Positions 52,303 through 62,104 are shown, numbered from the stretch's first letter. The stretch: DNA of 64,000 nucleotides from Thioclava sp. SK-1 (GCF_001705665.1 NZ_MDHA01000069.1:124001-188000); one strand, 5' to 3'. Notes: a model not told the origin generated them from the sequence alone. A program made the numbers and translations.

Positions 52303-54111
52303 ATGGTGCGTTTGGGCAAATCTGTTTCGATGGTGGTTGGTGCGGTTCTGACCGGGATGATGTGGACCGGCATCGGCTGGGCCGCCCCCGTCTGGATCCA
52401 GATTGAGGCCCAACCCTCTTTGGCACAGGCCGAGCAAAGCGCGCGCGAATATGGCACCACCTTGCCTGATCTGAACGGCTTCGCCATGAGCACAAATTGG
52501 TATGCAATCACTATTGGTCCATTTGAAGACCGCACCACCGCGGATCAGCGCCGTTTGCAGCTGCGCCGCGAAGGCCTGATCCCCAATGATGCCTATCTGA
52601 CCGAAGGCGCCCAATATCGACAGCAGTTTTGGCCCGTAGGTGCACGGTTTGTCACCCCGCCGGCCAGTAGCGCGCCATCTGCGCAGGTCGACACCCTGCA
52701 GTCCGACCCGATCGTTGAACCCTCGCCCGAAGTCACGCCTGACGCCGCACAAGCACCCGTCGCTGTTACGCCGGACCCTATGGCGGAAACTTTGGCGCAA
52801 TCGCAGGCCCTTGAACGGCAACTGAACCGCGATCAACGCATCGAAATTCAGTCCGCGTTACAATGGGAAGGCGCCTATGACGGGCGTCTGGACGCTGCCT
52901 TTGGTCCCGGCACACGCGGCGCAATATCGGGTTGGCAGGCCGCAAATGGGTTTGAACCCACCGGCGTCTTGTCATCCGTTCAACATGCTGCGCTGCTGGA
53001 ACGCGTTGATCTGGAACGCGCCAGGATTGATCTGAATGTGATCACGGATGAAGAGGCCGGCATTGAAATCGCGATGCCAAATGGGCTGGTTGCCTTCGAT
53101 CATTATGATGCACCTTTCGTGCATTATACTGGCATCAATGGCTCTGACGTGACTGTTTTGCTAATTTCACAACAAGGCGATGCCAGCTCTCTGTCCGCGC
53201 TGTATGACGCAATGCAAACCCTTGAAATCGTGCCTATTGATGGGGAACGTTCGCAAGATCGCAGCGGCTTCACCCTGACGGGGAAAAATGATCAGCTGCG
53301 GTCATACACCCATGCGCGCCTGTCGGGTGGGCTGATCAAAGGGTTCTCTCTGGTCTGGCCCGCCACTGCAAGTGCCGCCGATTATGACCGGGTGCTCAGC
53401 GCGATGCAGCAAAGCTTTGCTCCCGTTGGACGCACCGCTTTAGATGCCACATTGGGCAAGCCATTGGCCCTGCCACGCGGCGATATCTTGTCGGGCCTTG
53501 ATGTACGCCAGCCTGAATTCGCCCGCTCTGGCTTCTTTATCGATGCCAGCGGCGCGATTGTGACCGCCGCGCAAGGGATCGACACCTGCAGCCGGATCAC
53601 GGTAGAGGATGACGACTTCGATGTTGCCTTTACTGATATGGATCTGGGCGTGGCCGTCCTGACCCCGCGCACCGCGCTGGCCCCCGCCACGATTGGTAAA
53701 TTCCAAACCGCGCAAGTCACACCGGGCGCAGAGATTGCTGTGGCAGGGTTTTCCTATCCCGAAGCGCTGTCCGCCCCGGTTCTAAGCTTCGGCGCATTGT
53801 CGGCACTCGCCGGGCTGGAAAATGAACCTGATCAGGCACGCTTGTCGCTGCGCACCCTGCCCGGCGATGTTGGCGCACCGGTACTTGATCAAAGTGGCGC
53901 AGTGGTGGGCATGGTGCTGCCCCGCCCTGATGACACAACCAAGATCCTGCCCGATGACCTGTCGCTGGCAATCCAATCCGATGCAATGGCACAAAGCTTG
54001 GCCGCCAATGGTTTCGCACCCGAAGCTGCAGACCCCAGCGGAGCCCTGGCCGCCGAAGATCTGACACAGGGCGCGCAATCGCTGGTCGTGCATGTCGCCT
54101 GTTGGAAATAA
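52303..54111 (+). CDS. SPOR, peptidoglycan-binding and degenerate trypsin-like protease protein
   Basis: The 602-residue exported protein has a signal peptide (residues 1-28, ending GWAA), a SPOR-like region (31-115), a proline-rich linker, and a peptidoglycan-binding domain 1 (about 170-230: QSALQWEGAYDGRLDAAFGP). A trypsin/DegP-like domain follows (about 405-560). The catalytic histidine position is Gln424 (VTAAQGIDTC) and the GDSGGP motif is GDVGAP with Val523 in place of serine, so protease activity is probably lost. It may bind septal peptidoglycan or a partner. The start at 52303 has GGGAAT upstream; a longer frame from 52084 reads through the glyQ leader and is rejected. Confidence 0.8.
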   Translation: MVRLGKSVSMVVGAVLTGMMWTGIGWAAPVWIQIEAQPSLAQAEQSAREYGTTLPDLNGFAMSTNWYAITIGPFEDRTTADQRRLQLRREGLIPNDAYLTEGAQYRQQFWPVGARFVTPPASSAPSAQVDTLQSDPIVEPSPEVTPDAAQAPVAVTPDPMAETLAQSQALERQLNRDQRIEIQSALQWEGAYDGRLDAAFGPGTRGAISGWQAANGFEPTGVLSSVQHAALLERVDLERARIDLNVITDEEAGIEIAMPNGLVAFDHYDAPFVHYTGINGSDVTVLLISQQGDASSLSALYDAMQTLEIVPIDGERSQDRSGFTLTGKNDQLRSYTHARLSGGLIKGFSLVWPATASAADYDRVLSAMQQSFAPVGRTALDATLGKPLALPRGDILSGLDVRQPEFARSGFFIDASGAIVTAAQGIDTCSRITVEDDDFDVAFTDMDLGVAVLTPRTALAPATIGKFQTAQVTPGAEIAVAGFSYPEALSAPVLSFGALSALAGLENEPDQARLSLRTLPGDVGAPVLDQSGAVVGMVLPRPDDTTKILPDDLSLAIQSDAMAQSLAANGFAPEAADPSGALAAEDLTQGAQSLVVHVACWK

Positions 54112-54213
54112 GCTGTCACCAGATCGCCTTGTCAGCGCCGACAACGCGGTCTGGGCCCTCGGCCAATCCACCGCCCACCATCACTAGATAAAACCCAGGT
54201 ATTGCTGCGCGGC

Positions 54214-54798
54214 CTAGCCCGCGATCGCGGCTTCAATATCCCCGCGCAGCCACTCCGACAGTGGCTCAGCTGTGGCCGGGTAGGTCTGTACGACATTACC
54301 ATGCCGATCCAGCAGAATTTTGTTGAAATTCCATTCCGGTTCAAAGGCATGGGCCTCACGCATCCAGCGATAGAACGGATGCGCCCTCTCCCCCGTGACA
54401 TGGGTGATCGTGGTCATAGGCATCTCTTCTATGCCAAATGTCATCGCACAGAAGCTTTTCACCTCAGCATTGCTATCCAGCTCTTGTTGGAAATCGTCCG
54501 AGGGTACGGCCAAAACGGTAAACCCTTGCCCGGCGTAGTTATCTTGCAAATCTTGCAGCCCGGAAAACTGGGGTGCAAACCCACAACGCGAGGCCGTATT
54601 GACGACCAACACGACCTGGCCCGCGAAATCAGATAACCGCAGCTGTCCACCATCAATATTGTCAAACACAGCATCTGGTGCCGGATCCGCTTGAACACCC
54701 GCACGCAGACCAGCCGCCATGACAATCATCGCAGTGACAGAAACCGAAAACGCAGCCAAACCGAAAACGGCCCGACGGGAAAATAGCGACCGAACCAC
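54214..54798 (-). CDS. Glutathione peroxidase-like protein, exported
   Basis: The 194-residue protein has an N-terminal signal or anchor (residues 6-30) and a thioredoxin-fold GPx domain. The peroxidatic cysteine is in NTASRCGFAPQ, and WNFNKILLDRHG matches the GPx WNF(N/S)KFL block. A GTG start at 54798 has AGGAGG 5 bases upstream; the ATG at 54870 overlaps the preceding gene and is rejected. It would reduce peroxides with thioredoxin or glutathione, here in the periplasm. It converges with the SPOR protein gene. Confidence 0.9.
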   Translation of the reverse strand: MVRSLFSRRAVFGLAAFSVSVTAMIVMAAGLRAGVQADPAPDAVFDNIDGGQLRLSDFAGQVVLVVNTASRCGFAPQFSGLQDLQDNYAGQGFTVLAVPSDDFQQELDSNAEVKSFCAMTFGIEEMPMTTITHVTGERAHPFYRWMREAHAFEPEWNFNKILLDRHGNVVQTYPATAEPLSEWLRGDIEAAIAG

Positions 54799-54860
54799 AT
54801 GTCCCTCCTGTGCACGCGCTGCAATGTTATACCTACATTCACCCCTTCGTGATGAATGTT

Positions 54861-55385
54861 TCAACCGCAAAACCGTTCGATCACGTCAGTTTGAAACCTT
54901 GCCGCGAAAGGGTCCTCAGGCTCGGGCGTGACTTGCTCAAAACTCAGGCGTTGGCATAACCCGATCTGATGCAAATCCGCACCCTGACCCGTATCACGCA
55001 AATCCAACAGCCAGCCGTTTTTGCGGGCAAACCCTGCGCGAAAGCGAAAGACCTCATCCAAAATGATCGCCTGCCCCGGTTCTTTGAACACATGCGCCTG
55101 CGCATCCCAATCGCGTCCCGACACTATGGCAATGCGGTAGGCTCCCGGCGGGGTCAAAACCCGGAAAAACGCGCCACCGCGCACATATGCCCCTAAAACG
55201 CGGCGCTCATCTTCAGTCGAGCGCAGCTCCAGATAATAGTCACGCCCGGCATCTGTCTGAACCTGTAACGGAAACACACGCGGCAGATCAGAGTGCACCC
55301 ACAATAACCCCTCAGGGCGATCCTGGGCGACAGCTGCCAAGGCCCACCATAGCCAGATCACCCCTATGCCAATCGCTCTCATCAT
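54861..55385 (-). CDS. Exported hypothetical protein upstream of glutathione peroxidase
   Basis: The 174-residue protein has a signal peptide (residues 1-20, ending AVA) and a beta-rich mature part (VFPLQVQTDAGRDYYLELRS and later GAYRIAIVSGRDWD). Two cysteines lie near the C-terminus. No family is recognised with confidence. No clear ribosome-binding site is visible. It lies 62 bases upstream of the peroxidase start, on the same strand, and cmk follows upstream, so it may share a transcript with cmk. Confidence 0.65.
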   Translation of the reverse strand: MMRAIGIGVIWLWWALAAVAQDRPEGLLWVHSDLPRVFPLQVQTDAGRDYYLELRSTEDERRVLGAYVRGGAFFRVLTPPGAYRIAIVSGRDWDAQAHVFKEPGQAIILDEVFRFRAGFARKNGWLLDLRDTGQGADLHQIGLCQRLSFEQVTPEPEDPFAARFQTDVIERFCG

Positions 55386-55416
55386 AGATCGACTATAGGC
55401 CAGACATCACAAATCA

Positions 55417-56019
55417 CTAGCTGGTTTGACCGATTTTTTCGCGAATAACCGACACCGCCTTGGCAACAGCTGCTGCTATAGACAGTTCTGTGGTATCAAT
55501 CACAATCGCGTCCAGCGCAGGCCGCAACGGCGCGTCCTCACGGCCCATATCGCGTGCATCGCGTTCCCGAACCTGTGCCAGAACCTCCGCCGCATCACCG
55601 CCAACCTCTTGCCAACGTCGATGCGCCCGAACCTCAGCCGATGCCGTCACAAATAACTTCACCTGCGCATCCGGACAAATCACCGTGCCAATATCGCGCC
55701 CATCCAAAACCGCACCACCTTCACTGCAGGCAACATCGCGCTGGAACTGCACCAAAGCTGCACGAACCGCCCCAATCGCAGCAACTTTCGACGCAGCCTG
55801 CCCGGCCTCCAGTGATCTCAGGTCATCGCGCTGCAAATCGCGCACACTCAAGCCCTGCGCCGCTGCCACCGGATCAGCACCATCTGCGACCAATGCACCT
55901 ACCGCGCGGTATAACAGGCCCGTGTCCAAATGCGTAAACCCGAATTCTGCGGAAACCGCCTGGCTCAATGTGCCTTTGCCGGCCGCAGCAGGCCCGTCAA
56001 TCGCCACAGTAAATCGCAT
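55417..56019 (-). CDS. cmk: Cytidylate kinase
   Basis: The 200-residue enzyme begins [20 protein letters not shown], with the P-loop GPAAAGKG, and [10 protein letters not shown] and [13 protein letters not shown] match CMK. It phosphorylates CMP and dCMP with ATP. It sits between aroA (upstream) and the exported hypothetical gene on the same strand. aroA-cmk neighbours, often with rpsA, are frequent in bacteria, though rpsA is not here. Confidence 0.95.
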   Translation of the reverse strand: MRFTVAIDGPAAAGKGTLSQAVSAEFGFTHLDTGLLYRAVGALVADGADPVAAAQGLSVRDLQRDDLRSLEAGQAASKVAAIGAVRAALVQFQRDVACSEGGAVLDGRDIGTVICPDAQVKLFVTASAEVRAHRRWQEVGGDAAEVLAQVRERDARDMGREDAPLRPALDAIVIDTTELSIAAAVAKAVSVIREKIGQTS

Positions 56020-56033
56020 CTCGCCTCACCTCA

Positions 56034-56102
56034 TTCATCTTGCCCGAAATATCCTCGGGGGTGAATTGGGCCCTTGGCCCAAAAGGGGGCAGACAGCCCC
56101 CT
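56034..56102. repeat. Intergenic repeat unit, copy 2 (cmk-aroA gap)
   Basis: On the minus strand the unit contains CCCCCGAGGATATTTCGGGC followed by AAGATGAA. Next to it a perfect AGGGGGC/GCCCCCT hairpin is centred near 56093. A related unit lies at 59483-59575. They share GGATATTT-N3-GCAAGATGAA, 18 matching bases. Confidence 0.65.
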
Positions 56103-56119
56103 ACGCCATCGGCCCAAAC

Positions 56120-57463
56120 TCAGCCACGGGTGATCGACGCGCCCAAACCCGCCATCAGCCCTTCAAAAATCGGGAAAGATGTCGCAATCGGTGTGCCATC
56201 ATCAACCGACACAGCTGCGACAGAATTCATGCCAAGAACCATGAAGCTCATCGCAATCCGGTGATCCAAGTGGGTCGCAGCTGTCCCTCCACCTGGTACA
56301 CCACCCGCGCCCATCCCGTGAACGATCAACGTATCTTCGTCTTCCTCGATCGTCACACCATTGGCTTCCAGCCCGCGCGCCATCGCATCAATACGGTCCG
56401 ACTCTTTCACGCGCAGCTCATGCACGCCCTTCATCACCGTCTTTCCCGTCGCAAAGGCGGCCACAACCGACAGCACCGGATATTCGTCAATCATCGACGC
56501 AGAACGCTTCGGCGGAACCTCAATTCCCACCAGTTCAGAATAGCGCACCCGCAGATCCGCGACCGGCTCACCACCTTCTTCCCGCTCATTCAAAAACTCT
56601 ATCTTCCCGCCCATTTCTTGCAACGTCACGAACAGCCCGTTGCGCGTCGGGTTCTGGCTGACCCCGGGAACCATAATATCCGACCCAGGCGTGATCAGCG
56701 CCGCACAGACAGGAAACGCCGCCGAGCTGGGATCACGCGGCACGGCCACCACTTGACCGCTCAGCTCGGGCTGGCCTTTCAGCGTAATCTTATGCCCTTC
56801 GGCCACAGTTTCTACACGCACATCCGCGCCAAACCCCCGCAGCATGCGCTCCGTGTGATCGCGGGTCGGGGTGGTTTCAATCACCACTGTTTCGCCAGGG
56901 GCGTTCAAACCTGCCAAAAGCACCGCAGATTTCACCTGCGCCGAGGCCATCGGCGTGTGATATGTCACCGGAACCGGATCAACCGCGCCCACAATCGTCA
57001 TCGGCAAACGACCACCCTCACGGCCATAGCTTTGCGCCCCAAATAGCGCAATCGGATCGGTCACGCGCCCCATTGGGCGTTTGCGCAATGATCCATCACC
57101 GGTAAATGTTGCCGTAATTGGCGAACTTGCCATACAGCCCATAATCAACCGCACACCTGTGCCAGAGTTACCGCAATCAATCACTTGCTCGGGCTCTGCA
57201 AAGCCGCCGACACCGACACCATGAACGGTCCATTCCCCCGGACCATGCTGTGTCACTTGTGCGCCAAAGGCACGCATGGCCTTGGCAGTGTCCAAGACAT
57301 CTTCGCCTTCAAGCAATCCGGTGATCTTTGTCTCACCGATTGACAGCGCGCCCAAAATCAACGCGCGGTGGCTGATTGATTTATCCCCAGGCACCTCTGC
57401 CACGCCCGTCAAGGGACCGGATTTCGACGAGGTCATACGGATCGGATCACCATGGCCGGACAT
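56120..57463 (-). CDS. aroA: 3-phosphoshikimate 1-carboxyvinyltransferase (EPSP synthase)
   Basis: The 447-residue protein has the PEP/shikimate motifs [17 protein letters not shown] (residues 24-40) and, near the centre, GNSGTGVRL, and a C-terminal KESDRIDAM. It makes EPSP from shikimate-3-phosphate and PEP. The GNSGTGVRL segment has the usual glycine at the site that affects glyphosate binding. GGGAGATG lies before the ATG. It is followed by cmk on the same strand after a 100-base gap with a repeat unit. Confidence 0.96.
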   Translation of the reverse strand: MSGHGDPIRMTSSKSGPLTGVAEVPGDKSISHRALILGALSIGETKITGLLEGEDVLDTAKAMRAFGAQVTQHGPGEWTVHGVGVGGFAEPEQVIDCGNSGTGVRLIMGCMASSPITATFTGDGSLRKRPMGRVTDPIALFGAQSYGREGGRLPMTIVGAVDPVPVTYHTPMASAQVKSAVLLAGLNAPGETVVIETTPTRDHTERMLRGFGADVRVETVAEGHKITLKGQPELSGQVVAVPRDPSSAAFPVCAALITPGSDIMVPGVSQNPTRNGLFVTLQEMGGKIEFLNEREEGGEPVADLRVRYSELVGIEVPPKRSASMIDEYPVLSVVAAFATGKTVMKGVHELRVKESDRIDAMARGLEANGVTIEEDEDTLIVHGMGAGGVPGGGTAATHLDHRIAMSFMVLGMNSVAAVSVDDGTPIATSFPIFEGLMAGLGASITRG

Positions 57464-57551
57464 TGCGCATCTCCCATAATTGCGCCGCTTTCCTAGCGCA
57501 TAGGCCGCCGCCCGACAACATGATTGCGCAAAGCCGCAGCCTCTGCACGCG

Positions 57552-58313
57552 TCAGGGTTTGCGGTAGGTCAGGTAATGTGGCTTTCGCCCTTCACGCAGC
57601 GCTTTTTGTTCATAGCGGGTCGAAATCCAATCATCCCATGCGGTGTCCCAATCGCCTGACACCTCTTGCGGGTCGTCATGGTTAAAGGCTTCCGGGACAC
57701 AAAACTGCGCCACGAACCCGGCTTTGGGCACTTCTTGCACGGCTTGACGCACATAGTCGCAAATATCAGTCGCAATGCGGAATTCGGCGCCAGGTTTCAG
57801 TGCCCGGAACAATGGCACTAGATGCTCTTGCGTCACGAAGCGGCGGCGATGGTGGCGGGCCTTGGGCCAGGGATCAGGATACAGCAAGAACGCTTTCGAC
57901 AGGCTGGCCTCGGGCAGGACATCCATGACATCGCGCGCATCACCGGGATGCACCGCTACATTTTGCTGCCCTAGTTTACGGATTTTCCCCAGTAACATGG
58001 CCACGCCATTCATATAGGGTTCACAGCCGATGATCTCGACCTCGGGATAGGTGCTGGCCATATGGATCATATGCTCTCCACCGCCAAAACCCACCTCCAG
58101 CCACACTGGCTTGCCATGGAAACGCATCTGCATGTCCAAGGGTGCACGCTCTGGATTGGCGTCCCAATCCACCGCCGCGCCCGGTGACAGGCTGTCAAGG
58201 TCCTCGTCCAGATAATCCTTTTGCGCCTTGTTCAGCGTTGGACCATGCCTACGGCCATAAAAATTACGCCAGCCGCGGTCGGGGTGTTCGGGGGATTTCG
58301 GTGTATCGTTCAT
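57552..58313 (-). CDS. trmB: tRNA (guanine-N7-)-methyltransferase
   Basis: The 253-residue SAM-dependent methyltransferase has [12 protein letters not shown] (SAM-binding motif I), [14 protein letters not shown], and the [14 protein letters not shown] segment characteristic of TrmB. It methylates G46 of tRNA. The ATG at 58313 is chosen by family length; a longer in-frame start at 58529 adds 72 unsupported residues. A candidate promoter at 58321-58349 would place the transcript start almost at this codon, so the mRNA may be leaderless or nearly so. Confidence 0.93.
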   Translation of the reverse strand: MNDTPKSPEHPDRGWRNFYGRRHGPTLNKAQKDYLDEDLDSLSPGAAVDWDANPERAPLDMQMRFHGKPVWLEVGFGGGEHMIHMASTYPEVEIIGCEPYMNGVAMLLGKIRKLGQQNVAVHPGDARDVMDVLPEASLSKAFLLYPDPWPKARHHRRRFVTQEHLVPLFRALKPGAEFRIATDICDYVRQAVQEVPKAGFVAQFCVPEAFNHDDPQEVSGDWDTAWDDWISTRYEQKALREGRKPHYLTYRKP

Positions 58314-58320
58314 GCTCGCG

Positions 58321-58349
58321 CCATAGCCGGAGCATGATATTCTGGTCAA
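58321..58349 (-). promoter_or_regulatory. Candidate promoter of trmB, near-leaderless
   Basis: On the minus strand TTGACC (58349-58344) is 17 bases from CTATGG (58326-58321). The expected start of transcription is about 58314, next to the trmB ATG at 58313. Confidence 0.4.
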
Positions 58350-58507
58350 GAGCCTGAGCGGCCCGGTGCAGCGAAAAACCGATATTACATCCGACGCCTT
58401 CCCCCTACCGCCCGACAAAGCGCGACCTGAACACAGCAAAGCGTTCATGGGCGGCCCGACCAAAACACAAAGCCGTCTGTTTGGCGCGGGCCAACCTGCA
58501 TTGGTCC

Positions 58508-58533
58508 CCCTGCGGGCATTAGCGTCCACAGGG
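58508..58533 (-). other. Hairpin downstream of potC
   Basis: On the minus strand CCCTGTGG pairs with CCGCAGGG (one G-U) around a 10-base loop, soon after the potC stop. No T-run follows. It may mark the 3' end of the transporter transcript. The rest of the 58314-58549 gap shows nothing I can name. Confidence 0.4.
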
Positions 58534-58549
58534 TAACCAAAGGAGAGGC

Positions 58550-59461
58550 TTATCGGCCCGTCACACCGCGAACCCGATCAGAACGCCGGCGCAGCAGCTC
58601 CACCGTGGTCAACAAGGCAATTGAAACAAACACCAAGATGGTTGCAACCGCCAAGATTGCCGGGCTGATTTGCTCGCGTATGCCGTTCCACATCTGCCGT
58701 GGAATGGTCTGCTGGCTGTGATCCGCCACAAAAAGAACCACAACCACCTCATCAAAGGATGTGACAAAGGCAAACAAGCCGCCCGACACCATGCCCGGCA
58801 AGATGAGAGGCATAATGACCCGGAAAAACGTCGTGCGCGGACTGGCACCCAAGCTGGCTGCCGCGCGGCTGAGCGAGTGATCAAACCCCACCAAAGTAGC
58901 CGTTACAGTGATAATCACGAATGGAATGCCAAGCGTGGCATGCGCCAAGATGATCCCCGGATAGGAATTTGCCAAACCAGTTTTCGAATAGAAGAAAAAC
59001 AACCCGGTTGCCGTGATGATGATCGGAACGATCATAGGGGAGATAAGGATGGCCATGATGGGCCGACGCCACGGCATCTCAGGGCGAGACAGGCCAAGTG
59101 CAGCCAGAGTGCCCAGAAATGTTGCCAAAAGCGTCGCAAAAATCCCGATGATTACCGAATGCTTGGCGACCTGCACCCATTGCGCATTTTGCCATACATC
59201 CAGCCACCAGCTGGCGTCACGCATGCGATCAGGCTCTTGCATGCCAAAGGTCAGCAAGCTGTCATACCACCGCAGAGAATAACCTTCAGGGTCGAAAGAC
59301 AGCATCTTCTGTGTGAAGGTGAAATACGGCTCGGCATTGAAGCTGAGCGGAATGATGATCAGAATTGGCGCGATCAGAAACAAAAAGATCAGCGTACACA
59401 GCACAAGATATGTATAGTGCCACGTTTTTTCGAGCGGGCTGGCATAGGCGGGAACGGCCAT
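58550..59461 (-). CDS. potC: Polyamine-type ABC transporter permease (PotC-like)
   Basis: The 303-residue inner-membrane protein has about six membrane helices and an EAA loop (RAAASLGASPRTTFFRVIMP) that docks on the ATPase. Family features fit PotC. With the upstream permease, binding protein and ATPase it forms an importer for spermidine/putrescine or a similar organic cation; the exact substrate cannot be read from the sequence. It is the last gene of the cluster and is separated from the other permease by 120 bases containing a repeat unit. Confidence 0.9.
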   Translation of the reverse strand: MAVPAYASPLEKTWHYTYLVLCTLIFLFLIAPILIIIPLSFNAEPYFTFTQKMLSFDPEGYSLRWYDSLLTFGMQEPDRMRDASWWLDVWQNAQWVQVAKHSVIIGIFATLLATFLGTLAALGLSRPEMPWRRPIMAILISPMIVPIIITATGLFFFYSKTGLANSYPGIILAHATLGIPFVIITVTATLVGFDHSLSRAAASLGASPRTTFFRVIMPLILPGMVSGGLFAFVTSFDEVVVVLFVADHSQQTIPRQMWNGIREQISPAILAVATILVFVSIALLTTVELLRRRSDRVRGVTGR

Positions 59462-59482
59462 ATCTTTCTACTTTCGTTGAAC

Positions 59483-59575
59483 CCGGGCGCAATGGGGGCT
59501 CTGCCCCCGCAATTTTCAGAGGCTCGATGCCTCTGAAAATTGCTCCCCCGGGATATTTACAGCAAGATGAAAAGG
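59483..59575. repeat. Intergenic repeat unit, copy 1 (potB-potC gap)
   Basis: The gap holds GGGGGC(TCT)GCCCCC, then a 15-bp perfect inverted repeat (59509-59523 with 59529-59543, TCGAT loop), and then CCCCCGGGATATTTACAGCA followed by AGATGAAAAGG. The last part matches the copy at 56034-56102 in the opposite orientation. Confidence 0.7.
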
Positions 59576-59581
59576 GGCCGT

Positions 59582-60859
59582 TCAGCCCAGTTTCATATTA
59601 TCGATACCGACGAGCCGGTCGTAAAGCCAGTAGAGCAGCAAGATGCCAGCAAGCAAAATTGCGGCCAAGGCGGCGGCCAGCGACCAATTCAGTGATTTTT
59701 GCATATGGAATGCAATCAGGTTGGAGATCAGCTGACCGTCTGCACCGCCGACCAGGGCCGGGGTAATGTAATATCCAACTGCGAGGATGAATGTCAGCAA
59801 GGCGCCGGCGCCAATCCCTGGCAACGTTTGCGGCAGGTAGATCCGACGGAAGGCCGTCCAACTCGTCGCACCAAGGGATCGCGCAGCCCGAACATAGGTC
59901 GGTGGAATGGTGCGCATGACAGAATAAAGTGGCAGCACCATGAAGGGCAACAAGATATGGGTCATCGCGATGACCGTTCCCAACTGATTATACATCATTT
60001 GGATACGCCCATCGTCACCGATGATACCTATCCACACGAGCAAGTCATTGATAACGCCTTGGCTTTGCAACAGCACCATCCATGAGGTGGTGCGCACCAA
60101 GAGCGACGTCCAAAATGGCAAAAGCACCAATATCATCAGAAGGTTAGACTTTGCCAAGGGCAATGTTGCCAGCATATGGGCGATTGGAAAGGCCAGTAAA
60201 ATACAGATTACCGTGATCGTCAGTGACAGCATCAAGGTTCTGCCAAACAATTTTTTATAAACTGCCTGCTCTGGTTCGACCGATACGATATGCCCTTGGA
60301 CATCGCGGGTCATATCAAGGGCCGACAGGTAAAAATCAATTGTAAGCGGCGACGACGCAGATCGCATCGCCCGCCATAGGTTTGGATCATCCCAGCCGTC
60401 ATCAACCTCTAGTACGGCCTGTTTATAAGGGGGGGCTAACCGCTCAGCACGACGTGCCGTTTTCGTGAAAAGCGAGCGTGTCCCCGATACGTCATAGTTG
60501 ATCCGGGTGCCTGCCGAACCTTGTGTCCGATCTTCGCGCATCTGGCGCAGATCCATAACCAAGGCCTCATAGGCGGCTTCGTCAGGTTCGGTTCCCAAAG
60601 GATTGTCATCGAACCATGTCTGCAAATGTGGCACGTTATCGCTGAACGCGGGGTTATAGACCGATTGAAACAGCATCTGTCCGATGGGAAAGATGAATGT
60701 CACAAGGATAAACACAAACAGCGGTGCGACCAGCATGAACGCGCGTCGGCGTGCCCGCGCCTGGGAGGCAGCCAAAGCCGCTTTAAGCGGTTTACCGTCG
60801 GCCGTCGTCAAGATCGGCTGCGGTTCCGGGTCTGAAGGATGGAGTGTGGCGTCGGTCAT
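59582..60859 (-). CDS. potB: Polyamine-type ABC transporter permease (PotB-like)
   Basis: The 425-residue protein has a 35-residue cytoplasmic N-terminus, a first membrane segment (about 42-62), a long insert (residues 63-205) before the remaining five or so helices, and an EAA loop (AARSLGATSWTAFRRIYLP). The long periplasmic insert is larger than in E. coli PotB and is seen in related alphaproteobacterial permeases. ATG at 60859 has AAGGACCCCAG upstream; an in-frame ATG at 60916 is rejected. It lies 171 bases downstream of the binding-protein gene, a gap with a small GCGGGT/ACCCGC hairpin near 60881-60899. Confidence 0.9.
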   Translation of the reverse strand: MTDATLHPSDPEPQPILTTADGKPLKAALAASQARARRRAFMLVAPLFVFILVTFIFPIGQMLFQSVYNPAFSDNVPHLQTWFDDNPLGTEPDEAAYEALVMDLRQMREDRTQGSAGTRINYDVSGTRSLFTKTARRAERLAPPYKQAVLEVDDGWDDPNLWRAMRSASSPLTIDFYLSALDMTRDVQGHIVSVEPEQAVYKKLFGRTLMLSLTITVICILLAFPIAHMLATLPLAKSNLLMILVLLPFWTSLLVRTTSWMVLLQSQGVINDLLVWIGIIGDDGRIQMMYNQLGTVIAMTHILLPFMVLPLYSVMRTIPPTYVRAARSLGATSWTAFRRIYLPQTLPGIGAGALLTFILAVGYYITPALVGGADGQLISNLIAFHMQKSLNWSLAAALAAILLAGILLLYWLYDRLVGIDNMKLG

Positions 60860-61030
60860 CTGGGGTCCTTTGGACACGCGGCGGGTCGGTCCAACCCGCA
60901 ACAGAATGAGAGGCATGGCGGCATCGCATATCTATGCATGTCCGCAACCTGCCAAGGCCACGGCACGTAGGTGCGCGGCCCAATGGCAGTCGTGGGCAGA
61001 AGGATCATCCCTCCTCCCCAAAAGCTTCGA

Positions 61031-62104
61031 TCAGTTCACCAGCCAAGCGTTGAAACGCTCGTTCAGTTCAACATCACGATCAGCCCAGAACTCAAAGTCA
61101 TTGACTAGAGCATTTTCCAGGTTTGCCGCAGCTGTCGGCATATGCGACGCCATTTCGGTTTTTCCGTCCATGTAGGTGCCGACAAGCGCCCCTGAGGATT
61201 TCCGCGCCGGGCCATAGGAAATATATTGCGCCTGATCGGCAAGGCGCTGCGTATCAGTTGCGAAGGCAATGTAATCCATTGCCTCTTGCATATTTGGCGC
61301 CCCAACGGGAACGACGAACAGGTCAAAATCCATGATCTGACCATCCCAGATGATGTCGAAGGGCTTACCTTCGGCCACGGCAGCGTTGAAGATACGGCCA
61401 TTATACGCGGTGGTCATGGTGACTTCACCATCGGCCAAAAGCTGTGGCGGTTGCGCGCCGGCATCCCACCAAACAACATCGTCTTTGATGGTGTCGAGCT
61501 TGGCAAACGCCTGATCCACGCCCTCATCTGTTTCCAATGTCTCATAGACTTCGGAGGCAGGAACGCCATCGGCCATCAGCGCCATTTCCAATGTCGCTTT
61601 TGCAGATTTACGCAGGCCGCGTTTACCCGGGAATGTGTCAATGTCGAAGAAATCTTCGATGGTTTCCGGCTTCAGGTCCGCAAATTTGGACGTGTCATAG
61701 GACACGACTGTCGACCAAACGATGTTGGCAACCGCACAATCGGTCAGGGCGCCTTCGATAAAATCATCCTCTGCCGGGGTGCCATCGGGTGCCGCGGGCA
61801 GGATGGATTTATCAATCTCGACCAGCATACCTTCATCGCACAGGCGCACGGCGTCGGAATATTCAACGTCAAACACGTCCGAAGACACGTTTCCGGCCTC
61901 AACCTGTGCCTTAATCGGCGCCGCAGGGTTATCAGACGCCACCATGTTCACGGTGATGCCAGTTTGCTCTTGGAACGGTTTGTTATACGCCTCAACCTGC
62001 GATTTTTCATAGGCACCACCCCATGAGACGACAGTGACCTCTTTCGCGGCAGCGGCGGTTCCGACGGCGACAAGCGCGGTGGTCAGAATAATGGCTGTTT
62101 TCAT
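61031..62104 (-). CDS. potD: Polyamine-type ABC transporter substrate-binding protein
   Basis: The 357-residue periplasmic protein has a signal peptide (residues 1-20, ending AAA) and a PotD-like fold: VTVVSWGGAYEKSQVEAYN at the mature start, DVFDVEYSDAVRLCDEG in the ligand site region, and a late AMDYIAFATD. Ligand acidic residues cannot be placed with certainty, so spermidine/putrescine is an inference from the family. It is the second gene of the cluster, 95 bases from potA. Confidence 0.9.
   Translation of the reverse strand: MKTAIILTTALVAVGTAAAAKEVTVVSWGGAYEKSQVEAYNKPFQEQTGITVNMVASDNPAAPIKAQVEAGNVSSDVFDVEYSDAVRLCDEGMLVEIDKSILPAAPDGTPAEDDFIEGALTDCAVANIVWSTVVSYDTSKFADLKPETIEDFFDIDTFPGKRGLRKSAKATLEMALMADGVPASEVYETLETDEGVDQAFAKLDTIKDDVVWWDAGAQPPQLLADGEVTMTTAYNGRIFNAAVAEGKPFDIIWDGQIMDFDLFVVPVGAPNMQEAMDYIAFATDTQRLADQAQYISYGPARKSSGALVGTYMDGKTEMASHMPTAAANLENALVNDFEFWADRDVELNERFNAWLVN

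Noticed and set aside
58314-58549. SAM-type riboswitch upstream of trmB
   Set aside because: I looked because SAM-responsive RNAs occur before SAM metabolism genes in this order of bacteria. I cannot recognise the conserved core, and the short gap between candidate promoter and ATG leaves no room for it.
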